Part shown: piece by piece, positions 52,446-60,811 of the stretch
Layout: each line of letters starts with the position of its first letter
Numbering within the stretch: the first letter of the stretch is position 1
Assembly (NCBI RefSeq): GCF_002917095.1
Contig: NZ_PQGA01000018.1
Span: forward strand, 61,241 to 125,240
Length of the DNA: 64,000 nucleotides
DNA from: Paraburkholderia eburnea
Lineage (GTDB): Bacteria > Pseudomonadota > Gammaproteobacteria > Burkholderiales > Burkholderiaceae
Direction: 5' to 3'
The notes under the pieces: generated by a model
What the model was told of the DNA's origin: nothing
Seen by the model: the letters and a program-made list of their open reading frames with translations, nothing else
The model's database searches: none
Translations under genes and position numbers: made by a program

Positions 52446-52862
52446 ATGGCGATGAATATCCCATCGGGCAACGACGAGCCGGACGTGCTGGTGGACATCA
52501 ACACGACACCGCTCATCGACGTGATGCTGGTGCTGCTGATCATGCTCATCATCACGATCCCGATCCAGATGCACGCGGTCAAGATGAATCTGCCGGTGGA
52601 CAGCCCGCCACCGCCTGCCGCGCCTCCGCCGGTCGTGCAGATCGATATCGGCCCGAGCGGTGCGCTTCAGTGGAACGGCGCGCCGCTCGCGGCGGGTGCG
52701 GATCTCGAACACCACATGGCCGAAGTCGCGGCCCAGCCGGATCAGCCGGAGATTCATCTGTCGCCGGACAAGGCCGCGCCGTATAGCGCGGTGGCGCAGG
52801 TGATGGCGGCTGCGCAGCGCGAGGGCGCGACGAAGATAGGGCTGGTGGGCAACGAACCTTGA
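52446..52862 (+). CDS. exbD: ExbD proton-channel protein (second copy)
   Basis: A 138-residue protein with 'INTTPLIDVMLVLLIMLIIT' as its span and a Pro-rich linker (PPPPAAPPP, about 57-65) before the periplasmic domain. That linker is absent from the first copy, so the copies are not recent duplicates. GGAG precedes the ATG. A strong hairpin follows the stop codon. Confidence 0.93.
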   Translation: MAMNIPSGNDEPDVLVDINTTPLIDVMLVLLIMLIITIPIQMHAVKMNLPVDSPPPPAAPPPVVQIDIGPSGALQWNGAPLAAGADLEHHMAEVAAQPDQPEIHLSPDKAAPYSAVAQVMAAAQREGATKIGLVGNEP

Positions 52863-52869
52863 CGGCACC

Positions 52870-52897
52870 TCCGGGAACGGGCGCCGACGTTCCCGGA
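52870..52897 (+). terminator. hairpin after exbD2, terminator-like
   Basis: Stem TCCGGGAACG (52870-52879) pairs perfectly with CGTTCCCGGA (52888-52897) over an 8-base loop. Only a short T-run (TTTCGTT) follows, so termination may be partial. The receptor gene downstream likely gets both read-through and its own promoter in the AT-rich 52920-52974 stretch. Confidence 0.65.
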
Positions 52898-52974
52898 TTT
52901 CGTTAGAAATCGCTAGAAGCAGGGGAAGTCGGCGCATAAGAACAAAGTAGACATCAAATTAATAAGTTGTTCGA

Positions 52975-55449
52975 ATGAAAACGAAAAACAATACTTATGC
53001 TTCGGGTTTTGGGTCGGCGAGAACAACACTGAGCGAGCGCCACGCGCCGCGCCTGCGCATGACGGCGCTTTCCGCCGCGGTGCTGGCCATGGCCTGCAAC
53101 GGCGCGGTCTGGGCGCAGGAAGCGGCGGCGCCTGCCACTCCCGCGAGCAGCAGTGCAGCCGCCAGCACTGTGCAGCAGGACACCGTCGTGGTGACCGGTA
53201 GTCGTACGGAAACGAAGGCGAGCAAGAGCCTTACGCCCGTCGACGTCATTAGCGGGCAGCAATTGCGCTCGACCGGCCAGACCAATCTGCGCGACGCGCT
53301 CGTGCAACTGTCGCCGTCGATCGGTCACGAGACCTACGCGGGCGACGCGGCGATGCTGACCAACACGCTCTCGCTGCACGGCCTGAGCCCCGATCACGTG
53401 CTGGTGCTCGTGAACGGCAAGCGCCGCCACACCACGGCGAACATCTCGCTGGATGGCGGCCTGAATCAGGGCGCAACCGGTGTGGACGTGGACACGATCC
53501 CGATCGCGCTGATCGATCACATCGAAATCCTGCGTGACGGCGCGGCGGCGCAATACGGCTCGGACGCCATCGCGGGCGTCATCAACATTATTCTCAAGCG
53601 CGCCTCGCACGGCGGCGAAGTTACCTCGACGACGGGCCAGACCTACGCGGGCGACGGCCTGAAGAATGCGGAATCGGCCAACATCGGCTTTAACCTGGGC
53701 GATAAAGGCTTTCTCGACCTGAGCACGGAATACGCGCGCCAGAACCATACGGTGCGCACCGGCCCCGACGATTACTTCGGCAGCTTCCCGCAAGGTCAGG
53801 GCTATTACAACCAGATGCTGGGCGATCCGTCCGCCACGCGCGAATCGGTGGGTTTCAACGCGGGCTATTACCTGGGCGACAACGTCGAGCTATACGGCTT
53901 CGGCACCTACGCGCACCGCAACGCCAGCGCGTACCAGAACTATCGTCCGCCATCAGTGTTGCCATCGCTTTATCCGAACGGCTTCACGCCGCAGGAAACC
54001 GTCAACGAGAACGACTACTCGATCACGGCGGGCATCAAGGGTGACAATCTGTTCGGCTGGTCATGGGATCTGAGCACGACCTATGGCGGCGACCACGACA
54101 ACATGGGCATGGTCGATTCGGCCAATAGCGGCCTGTACGCGGCGGAAGGCTTCACGCCCACGACGTTCCACCTGGCGACGGTGAGCAACACGCAGCTCAC
54201 CAATAACCTGGACTTCTCGCGCGCGTTCAATCTGCCGCTGCTGGCCGGTCCGCTTCATGTGTCGTTCGGCGTGGAAGAGCGTCGCGAAAGCTATACGGTG
54301 GGCGCGGGCGATCTGTATTCGTATCTCGATGGCGGCGCGCAGGCGCTTCCGGGTCTTGCGCCGGTGAGCGCGAGCGATAACTCGCGTAACGTGTTCGGCA
54401 CCTACATCGATCTGGCGACGAAGATCACGCAGAAGTGGCAGATCGATCTGTCCGGGCGTTACGAGCACTACAACGATGTGGGCGACACCACCAACGGCAA
54501 GATCTCGACGCGCTACGACTTCACGCCCCGTTTTGCGGTTCGCGGCAGCGTGAGCACGGGCTTTCGCGCGCCGTCGCTCGCCGAGGAGTACTACACGAAT
54601 ATCAACGTGTCGCCGGCCTCCGCACAAGGCCTGCTGGCCGCGAATTCCGCAGCTGCGAAGCTGATTGGCGCACAGTCGCTCAAGCCCGAGGAATCGACCA
54701 ACTATAACGTTGGCTTCGTGCTGCAGCCGGTCGATAACCTGCACCTTACGCTCGACGCTTACCAGATCGATATCCGCAATCGCATCGTGATGGGCGGCAC
54801 AGCAGCGGGCGCCGATGCTATCGCGGCGATGGAGGCGGCGGGGCTGTCCGTGCCGGGTTCGGTTCCGGCCTCCGCGGTATCGGCGAGCTACTTCACCAAC
54901 GGCGCGAGCACCCGCACGCGCGGTATCGATCTGACCGGCACGTATCACACGGGCTTCGGTAGTTTGGGTCAGGTGGACTGGGATCTGGGCGTGAACCTGA
55001 ACACCACGTCGGTGACCAACGTGGCGAAGAACGCCAGCGGTACGGCGGCACTCAACGCGCAGCAGATCGGCTGGCTGACGACCTCGACGCCGAAGAACAA
55101 GATCATCATCGGCGGCACCTGGCATCGCGACAAGTGGGGCGTGAGTCTGCATGAAACGCGTTACGGCTCCACGTCCAGCGAAATGACTTATATCGTCGGC
55201 CCGAATGCGTTCTCGACCACGCAGTTCAATCACGTCGAAAACGCCGCGCGCTACGTGACCGATGTGGAAGTGCGCTACGACGTCACGAAGAAATTCCAGA
55301 TTGCCGTGGGCGCGAACAATCTGTTCGACGTTTATCCCTCGAAGATTCCGTATGTGAATCAGCTTGAGGGCGTGCAGTACGACACCTATGCATCGAATGT
55401 CGGCGTCAATGGCGGTTTCTATTACCTGCGCGCGCGATATCAGTTCTAA
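52975..55449 (+). CDS. TonB-dependent outer-membrane receptor
   Basis: An 824-residue receptor. A signal peptide with a long N-region ends at AVWAQ (about 44-48); an alternative ATG at 53059 would give a standard signal. A TonB box DTVVVTG is at 69-75, the plug domain spans about 80-195 ('IEILRDGAAAQYGSDAIAGVINIIL'), and a 22-strand barrel ends in the aromatic 'YLRARYQF'. There is no starch or siderophore synthesis gene nearby. Position between TonB-ExbBD and flavin monooxygenase genes suggests import of an organosulfur or amino-acid conjugate too large or too dilute for porins. Confidence 0.95.
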   Translation: MKTKNNTYASGFGSARTTLSERHAPRLRMTALSAAVLAMACNGAVWAQEAAAPATPASSSAAASTVQQDTVVVTGSRTETKASKSLTPVDVISGQQLRSTGQTNLRDALVQLSPSIGHETYAGDAAMLTNTLSLHGLSPDHVLVLVNGKRRHTTANISLDGGLNQGATGVDVDTIPIALIDHIEILRDGAAAQYGSDAIAGVINIILKRASHGGEVTSTTGQTYAGDGLKNAESANIGFNLGDKGFLDLSTEYARQNHTVRTGPDDYFGSFPQGQGYYNQMLGDPSATRESVGFNAGYYLGDNVELYGFGTYAHRNASAYQNYRPPSVLPSLYPNGFTPQETVNENDYSITAGIKGDNLFGWSWDLSTTYGGDHDNMGMVDSANSGLYAAEGFTPTTFHLATVSNTQLTNNLDFSRAFNLPLLAGPLHVSFGVEERRESYTVGAGDLYSYLDGGAQALPGLAPVSASDNSRNVFGTYIDLATKITQKWQIDLSGRYEHYNDVGDTTNGKISTRYDFTPRFAVRGSVSTGFRAPSLAEEYYTNINVSPASAQGLLAANSAAAKLIGAQSLKPEESTNYNVGFVLQPVDNLHLTLDAYQIDIRNRIVMGGTAAGADAIAAMEAAGLSVPGSVPASAVSASYFTNGASTRTRGIDLTGTYHTGFGSLGQVDWDLGVNLNTTSVTNVAKNASGTAALNAQQIGWLTTSTPKNKIIIGGTWHRDKWGVSLHETRYGSTSSEMTYIVGPNAFSTTQFNHVENAARYVTDVEVRYDVTKKFQIAVGANNLFDVYPSKIPYVNQLEGVQYDTYASNVGVNGGFYYLRARYQF

Positions 55450-55481
55450 ACCGCTCTGATATGCATAGCAGAAATCGCTCG

Positions 55482-55522
55482 TACGCTCCGGCGCATTGCA
55501 TCGACATAATGTCTGGAGCGTA
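55482..55522 (+). promoter_or_regulatory. long-loop inverted repeat with nested palindrome
   Basis: TACGCTCC (55482-55489) pairs with GGAGCGTA (55515-55522). Inside the loop GACATAATGTC (55503-55513) is itself a near-perfect palindrome. It lies 84 bp before the first luciferase-like gene. It may be a regulator site or part of an RNA leader structure. Confidence 0.5.
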
Positions 55523-55571
55523 TCGGGTGGTTTGAAATTTTATCCACTCGCAACCGCTTAAAACCTTTCGA

Positions 55572-55594
55572 CCCATGCGTATAAAGCGCATGGG
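55572..55594 (+). promoter_or_regulatory. 8-bp hairpin next to the ribosome binding site
   Basis: CCCATGCG (55572-55579) pairs with CGCATGGG (55587-55594) over a 7-base loop (TATAAAG). The right arm directly adjoins the GGAAGGAG ribosome site of the gene at 55606, so the hairpin could limit its translation. Confidence 0.55.
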
Positions 55595-55605
55595 GAAGGA
55601 GTGAC

Positions 55606-56607
55606 ATGGTCTGGTCCCTTTCCATTCTCGACAAAAGCCCGATCGCCGAAGGCGCGAGCGCACACGATGCGCTGCGCTTCACGATTCGCCTCGCGCAGCG
55701 CGCTGAAGCGCTGGGCTACCAGCGCTTCTGGATTGCAGAACATCACGGCGCGCCGGGTCTCGCGAGTTCCGCGCCCGAGATCGTCGTCTCGCATCTGCTG
55801 GCGCATACCTCGCGCATTCGTGTGGGTTCCGGCGGCGTGATGTTGCAGCACTACAGTCCGTTCAAGGTGGCGGAATCGTTCCGCGTGCTCGCCTCGCTTG
55901 CGCCTGGTCGCGTGGATCTGGGCGTGGGCAAGGCGCCGGGCGGTCTGCCGCTGACCACGCGCGCACTGCAATGGTTTCACGACAAAACGAAGAAACCGGA
56001 TTTCGCGGGGCAACTCGCGGAGCTTGATGCTTTCCTCAAGTGGGGCGTGCCGGAAGATCATGCGCTGGCCGGCGCGCTGGCGCTGCCCGTGCCGCCCGAG
56101 CCGCCGCAGCGCGTGCTGCTGGGCGGCAGCCCGGACAGCGCGCGCCTGGCCGCAAAGTACGGCTGGGACTTCTGCTACGCGGGCCATTTCAACGGCGACG
56201 AGGCCAACATCGCGCGCTCGATCGACGCCTATCGCGAGGCCACGGGCCGCTCGCCGCTGCTGGCGCTGTTTGCTTTCGCGGCGGACACGCGCGAAGCGGC
56301 GCGCGCCCAGGTGGGCGCGCTGCGCCTCTTCAAGCTGCAGCTCGCCACCGGACAGAGCGTGAATCTGCCCAGCCCCGAAGCCGCCGCGGAATTCGCCCGC
56401 CAGACCGGCGTATCCGAGTACCGCCTCGACGAACTGCATCCGCACGTGATCGCGGGCACCGCCGCCGACGTTCGCGCCGAACTCGACGCACTACATGCGC
56501 GCTTTGGCGTGGAAGAGTTTGTGATCGATACGCCGGTTGCGGATTACGCGCTGCGCCTCGATTCGGTCGAGCGTCTCGCACCGCTCAAGCAGGACGCACG
56601 CGTCTGA
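55606..56607 (+). CDS. LLM-class flavin oxidoreductase, MsnO8/YtmO (CmoO)-like
   Basis: A 333-residue luciferase-like TIM barrel. It starts 'WSLSILDKSPIAEGASAHDAL' and has 'GYQRFWIAEHHGAPGLASSAPE' and 'GSGGVMLQHYSPFKVAE', which are signatures of the MsnO8/YtmO branch. These enzymes use reduced FMN and O2. GGAAGGAG precedes the ATG. In B. subtilis the YtmO homologue lies in the S-substituted-cysteine salvage operon. It is 33 bp upstream of a second luciferase-like gene. Confidence 0.92.
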   Translation: MVWSLSILDKSPIAEGASAHDALRFTIRLAQRAEALGYQRFWIAEHHGAPGLASSAPEIVVSHLLAHTSRIRVGSGGVMLQHYSPFKVAESFRVLASLAPGRVDLGVGKAPGGLPLTTRALQWFHDKTKKPDFAGQLAELDAFLKWGVPEDHALAGALALPVPPEPPQRVLLGGSPDSARLAAKYGWDFCYAGHFNGDEANIARSIDAYREATGRSPLLALFAFAADTREAARAQVGALRLFKLQLATGQSVNLPSPEAAAEFARQTGVSEYRLDELHPHVIAGTAADVRAELDALHARFGVEEFVIDTPVADYALRLDSVERLAPLKQDARV

Positions 56608-56640
56608 TTACCCGCATCCACACAATAAAAGGAATCCGAA

Positions 56641-57972
56641 ATGACTGAAAAGGCACAACGCAATCTCACCTTCGGCATCATGTTGCACGGCGCGGGTGGC
56701 CATATGAACGCGTGGAAGCATCCGGGTGGCCCGGCCGACGCCAGCGTTAACCTGGACTTCGTGACCGGCATCGCGCAGAAGGCGGAAGCCAACGGTGTGG
56801 CCTTCGCCTTCGTGGCGGACGGGCTCTATATCAACGAAAAATCGATCCCGCACTTCCTCAACCGTTTCGAGCCGATTTCGATTCTCTCGGCGCTGGCCAC
56901 GGCGACGACGAAGATCGGCCTCGCAGGCACGCTGTCGACCTCGTACAGCCATCCGTTTACGGTGGCGCGTCAGTTCGCTTCGCTCGACCTCATCAGCGGC
57001 GGCCGGGCGGGCTGGAACGTGGTAACGTCACCGCTGGAAGGCTCGGCGAAAAACTATGGCGGCGAGCATCCCAATCACGAGTTGCGCTACGAAATCGCCG
57101 ACGAATATCTGGAGGTCGTGCAAGGCCTATGGGATAGCTGGGATGACGACGCTTTCGTGCGCGAGCGCGAGAGCGGGCGTTTCTTCGATCGCGACAAGCT
57201 GCATACGCTCGATCACAAGGGCCGTTTCTTCGAGGTGGCCGGGCCGCTCAATATCCAGCGTTCGCCGCAGGGACAGCCGGTGATCTTTCAGGCGGGGTCG
57301 TCCGATTCGGGCATCGATCTGGCCGGTAAATACGCCGACGCGGTGTTCACGCATTCGCCGTCGCTGGAGGAAACGCGCGAGTTCGCGGAGCGCGTGCGCG
57401 CGAGCGCCGTGGCGCATGGCCGCGCCGCGTCGGACGTGAAGATTTTCCCGGGCATCGGGCCGATCGTCGGCACGACGAAGGAAGAGGCCGAAGAAAAGTA
57501 TCGCACGATTCGCGACCTGCTCAGCATCGAAGACGCGCTCGCCTATCTGGGCCGCTTCTTCGAACATCACGACTTCTCGCAGTATCCGCTCGATGAGCCG
57601 TTCCCTGAATTGGGCGAGCTTGGCACCAACAGCTTCCGCTCGACCACGGACCGCATCAAGAGCGAAGCGCGCCGCAGCGGCGCGACGCTGCGCGAAGTGG
57701 CGCTCGAAGTGGCCACGCCGAAGACGCAGTTCCTCGGCACCGGCGAGGAGATCGCCGAAGAGCTGATCCGCTGGATCGACGCGGGCGCCGCCGACGGCTT
57801 CATTCTGGGCTTCCCGGTGCAGGCCGAAGGACTCGACGATTTCGTCAAGCACGTGATTCCGGTGCTCGAAGCACGCGGGCGCTACAGCCGTCGCCTGAGC
57901 GGCGACACGCTGCGCGACCACCTCGGACTGCCGCGACGCGAGAGCCGCTACGCGCTCGCGAAAGCCCAGTGA
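56641..57972 (+). CDS. NtaA/SnaA/DszA-family FMN monooxygenase (CmoJ/YtnJ-like)
   Basis: A 443-residue luciferase-like enzyme of the large NtaA/DszA type. 'NLTFGIMLHGAGGHMNAWKHP' at the N-terminus, 'TLSTSYSHPFTVARQFASLD' and 'GRAGWNVVTSPLEGSAKNYG' are family hallmarks. Members cleave C-N or C-S bonds: nitrilotriacetate, EDTA, dibenzothiophene sulfone, dimethyl sulfide and, for CmoJ, N-acetyl S-substituted cysteine. AAAGGAAT precedes the ATG. It is the best candidate for the C-S cleaving step of this cluster. Confidence 0.92.
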   Translation: MTEKAQRNLTFGIMLHGAGGHMNAWKHPGGPADASVNLDFVTGIAQKAEANGVAFAFVADGLYINEKSIPHFLNRFEPISILSALATATTKIGLAGTLSTSYSHPFTVARQFASLDLISGGRAGWNVVTSPLEGSAKNYGGEHPNHELRYEIADEYLEVVQGLWDSWDDDAFVRERESGRFFDRDKLHTLDHKGRFFEVAGPLNIQRSPQGQPVIFQAGSSDSGIDLAGKYADAVFTHSPSLEETREFAERVRASAVAHGRAASDVKIFPGIGPIVGTTKEEAEEKYRTIRDLLSIEDALAYLGRFFEHHDFSQYPLDEPFPELGELGTNSFRSTTDRIKSEARRSGATLREVALEVATPKTQFLGTGEEIAEELIRWIDAGAADGFILGFPVQAEGLDDFVKHVIPVLEARGRYSRRLSGDTLRDHLGLPRRESRYALAKAQ

Positions 57973-58008
57973 CGTCATGACCGCAGAATCGAGCAGGAAC
58001 ATCGAACC

Positions 58009-59802
58009 ATGAGCGACACGCCCCACATCGCCGTCCCTTCGTCCGCGCGCGGCGGCAGTGCCGCGCACGATGCCACCGACTACGCGCATTTTCGCGTCGT
58101 GCCCGCGCGTCATCGCGCACGCACAGCGGGCACCGTGTTCGCGGTCGTGCTGATCGCGCTGGTGCTGCACTCCGCGCTGGGCAACCCGCGCTGGGAATGG
58201 GGCGTCTTCGCGCAATGGTTCTTCGCGGAACCTATTCTCGAAGGGCTCTCGCGTACCTTGCTGCTTACGCTGGTGGGCGCGGTGATCGGTTTCGCGCTGG
58301 CCGTGCCGATCGCGCTGGCGCGGCTCTCGCGCTCGCCGTTACTGGCGGGTTGCGCGTGGGCGTTCGTGTGGCTGTTCCGCTCGATTCCGCCAATCGTGTT
58401 GTTGCTGCTGCTGAACAACCTGGGCTATCTGTACGAGACCGTCTGGATTGGCGTGCCGTTCACGCATCTGACGTTCTACAACGGCCCGACGACGGACCTC
58501 ATCAGCCCGTTCTTCGCGGCGGTGGTGGGGCTGTCGCTCAATCACGCGGCGTTTGCGGCGGAAGCGTTTCGCGGCGGCATTCTCTCGGTCGATCACGGCC
58601 AGCGCGAAGCGGCGGCGGCGCTCGGCTTGCCGCACACGCGTCAGGCGTGGCGCATCGTGCTGCCGCAAGCCATGCGCGCGGTGCTGCCTACTGCCTTCAA
58701 CGACGTGATCGGGCTGGCCAAGGGCACCTCGGTGGTCTATATCCTCGCGATGCCGGACCTGTTCTACACGGTGCAGATCGTCTATCACCGCAACCTGGAA
58801 GTGATTCCGTTGCTGATGGTGGCGACCATCTGGTATCTCGTGATCCTGACGGTGCTGTCGGCGATTCAGGTGCATATCGAACGTCACTATGCGCGAGGCG
58901 CTACGCGCTCGCAGCCGCAACGCTCCGCGCTGGTTTCGCTGCTGCTCAAGCCGTTCGCGCGCTCGCGGAATGCGCAGAACATGCAAGACAGGCAGAACGC
59001 GGATGCCGCGCCCGTTGCCGACGCAGGTTGGGCGCAGCGCCGCATCGGCGGTCGAGTAGGTATTCATAATGTTTCGAAGAGCTTCGGCACGCTCAAGGTG
59101 CTCGACAACGTTTCGTTGACGGTGCCTTCCGGTAGCGTGACGGTGATCCTGGGGCAGTCCGGCTCGGGTAAATCGACGCTGCTGCGCTCGATCAATCACC
59201 TCGAAAGTGTCGATGACGGTTTCATCGATATCGATGGCGAACTCGTCGGTTATCGGCGCGAAGGCCGCACGCTCTATGAACTGAAGGAAAAAGACATCCT
59301 GCGTCATCGCGCCGAAGTGGGCATGGTGTTCCAGAACTTCAACCTGTTCCCGCATCTGAGCGTGCTGGACAACATCACCGAGGCGCCGATCGCCTCCGGT
59401 GTGCCACGTGCCCAGGCCCAGGCCGAAGCGCGCGCGCTGCTGGCCCGCGTGGGCCTCGCGGGCAAGGCCGATGCGTGGCCACGCCAACTCTCCGGCGGCC
59501 AGCAGCAGCGCGTGGCGATTGCGCGGGCGCTCGCGCTCAAGCCCAAGGTGCTGCTGTTCGACGAACCGACTTCAGCGCTCGACCCGGAACTCGTCAATGA
59601 AGTGCTCGACGTGATCCGCCAGTTGGCGCGCTCGGGCACGACACTCGTGATCGTCACGCACGAAATCGGCTTTGCGCGCGAAGTGGCGGACACCATCGTT
59701 TTCATGGACGGCGGCCGCGTCGTCGAAGCCGGTCCGCCGGCCCAGGTGCTCGGCAATCCGGCGCATCTGCGCACGCGCGAATTTCTTTCCAAGGTCTTGT
59801 GA
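58009..59802 (+). CDS. amino-acid ABC transporter permease-ATPase fusion
   Basis: A 597-residue two-domain protein. Residues about 40-295 are a HisM/GlnP-like permease with five spans and the EAA loop 'QREAAAALGLPHTRQAWRIVLPQ'. A polar linker (about 305-345) leads into an ATPase with Walker A GQSGSGKST (near 382-390), signature LSGGQQQR (near 494) and Walker B LLFDEP. A single chain thus supplies channel and motor; it must dimerise. The gene is 36 bp after the CmoJ-like gene and 1 bp before its binding-protein gene. It belongs to the cystine/polar-amino-acid uptake family. Confidence 0.93.
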   Translation: MSDTPHIAVPSSARGGSAAHDATDYAHFRVVPARHRARTAGTVFAVVLIALVLHSALGNPRWEWGVFAQWFFAEPILEGLSRTLLLTLVGAVIGFALAVPIALARLSRSPLLAGCAWAFVWLFRSIPPIVLLLLLNNLGYLYETVWIGVPFTHLTFYNGPTTDLISPFFAAVVGLSLNHAAFAAEAFRGGILSVDHGQREAAAALGLPHTRQAWRIVLPQAMRAVLPTAFNDVIGLAKGTSVVYILAMPDLFYTVQIVYHRNLEVIPLLMVATIWYLVILTVLSAIQVHIERHYARGATRSQPQRSALVSLLLKPFARSRNAQNMQDRQNADAAPVADAGWAQRRIGGRVGIHNVSKSFGTLKVLDNVSLTVPSGSVTVILGQSGSGKSTLLRSINHLESVDDGFIDIDGELVGYRREGRTLYELKEKDILRHRAEVGMVFQNFNLFPHLSVLDNITEAPIASGVPRAQAQAEARALLARVGLAGKADAWPRQLSGGQQQRVAIARALALKPKVLLFDEPTSALDPELVNEVLDVIRQLARSGTTLVIVTHEIGFAREVADTIVFMDGGRVVEAGPPAQVLGNPAHLRTREFLSKVL

Positions 59803-59803
59803 C

Positions 59804-60781
59804 ATGAAGCGAAATAGAGTCGTTGCGCGCGCAAGCAGTGAGAATCGACGCGATTTCCTCGTGAAATTCGCGGCATTGGGTGCGGCGCCGCTTGTCTTGC
59901 CTGCGCGGCGAGCCGTGGCCGCTTCCGTATCGGACTTCGATTTCAGTCCGCAACAACGTGGCCGGCCGCGTGCGCAGCCTGACGCTCAGGCGCAGCGTGC
60001 GGTTGCCGGTTATCGCTTCGTCACGCCCGGCACGCTGACCGTAGCGGTCGCGCCGTTCGCGCCGCCCATTGCGACCTACGCCACGGACGCCCGCAGCATC
60101 GTGGGCGCGGATCCGGACTACGCACAACTGCTGGCCGACGCGCTGGGATTGACCATCAGCTTCGTGCCGGTCGCCTGGGCCGACTGGCCGCTGGGCCTCA
60201 CGAGCGGCAAATACGACGCGGTGATCTCGAACGTCGGCGTGACCGAGGCGCGCAAGCGCAAGTTCGATTTCACGACTTACCGGCTCGGGCTACATGCGTT
60301 CTATGTGGGATCGAACAGCCATATCCAGTCGATTCGCGAGCCGAAGGACATCGCGGGTCTGCGCGTCATCACGGGCTCGGGCACGATCCAGGAACGCATC
60401 CTGATCGAATGGGATCGCCGCAACGTGGCGCAGGGACTCAAGGCCGCGCAGTGGCTTTATTTCGACGATAGCGCCTCGGCGCGCCTGGCGCTGGTCTCGG
60501 GCCGCGCCGACGCCGAATTGAATCCCGACGCGCCGCTCGCCTACGAGGCCGCCACGCTGGGCGGCATCCGCAAGGTCGGCAGCGTCAACGCAGGCTGGCC
60601 GTATAACGCCGACGTGGCCGTGGCCACGCGCAAGGACAGCGGCCTTGCGCCCGCGCTCACACTCGCGACCAATAACCTGATCCGCAGCGGCCAGTATCGC
60701 GCGGCGCTCGCGCGCTGGGCCATCGCGTCAGAAGCGGTCGAGCGGGCGGAAACCAATCCGCCAGGCTTGCGCGACGCCTGA
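59804..60781 (+). CDS. polar amino-acid-type ABC substrate-binding protein (Tat-type signal)
   Basis: A 325-residue binding protein. The N-terminus has NRRDFLVK followed by a moderately hydrophobic stretch ending RRAVAAS, a twin-arginine (Tat) signal. The mature part starts 'FDFSPQQRGRPRAQPDA', paralogous to the FDLSPEQHGR extension of the protein at 49444, and the fold follows with 'PFAPPIATYATDA'. The start was set at 59804, directly after the ATPase stop, because the longer frame upstream is a shadow. It is presumably the cognate receptor of the fused transporter. Confidence 0.92.
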   Translation: MKRNRVVARASSENRRDFLVKFAALGAAPLVLPARRAVAASVSDFDFSPQQRGRPRAQPDAQAQRAVAGYRFVTPGTLTVAVAPFAPPIATYATDARSIVGADPDYAQLLADALGLTISFVPVAWADWPLGLTSGKYDAVISNVGVTEARKRKFDFTTYRLGLHAFYVGSNSHIQSIREPKDIAGLRVITGSGTIQERILIEWDRRNVAQGLKAAQWLYFDDSASARLALVSGRADAELNPDAPLAYEAATLGGIRKVGSVNAGWPYNADVAVATRKDSGLAPALTLATNNLIRSGQYRAALARWAIASEAVERAETNPPGLRDA

Positions 60782-60811
60782 ACCCTCTCTTCATTTTAAA
60801 GAACCAACGTC

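Noticed and set aside
52870..52897. Full intrinsic terminator between exbD2 and the receptor
   Set aside because: The stem is perfect but the T-run is short and broken, so it is reported only as terminator-like.
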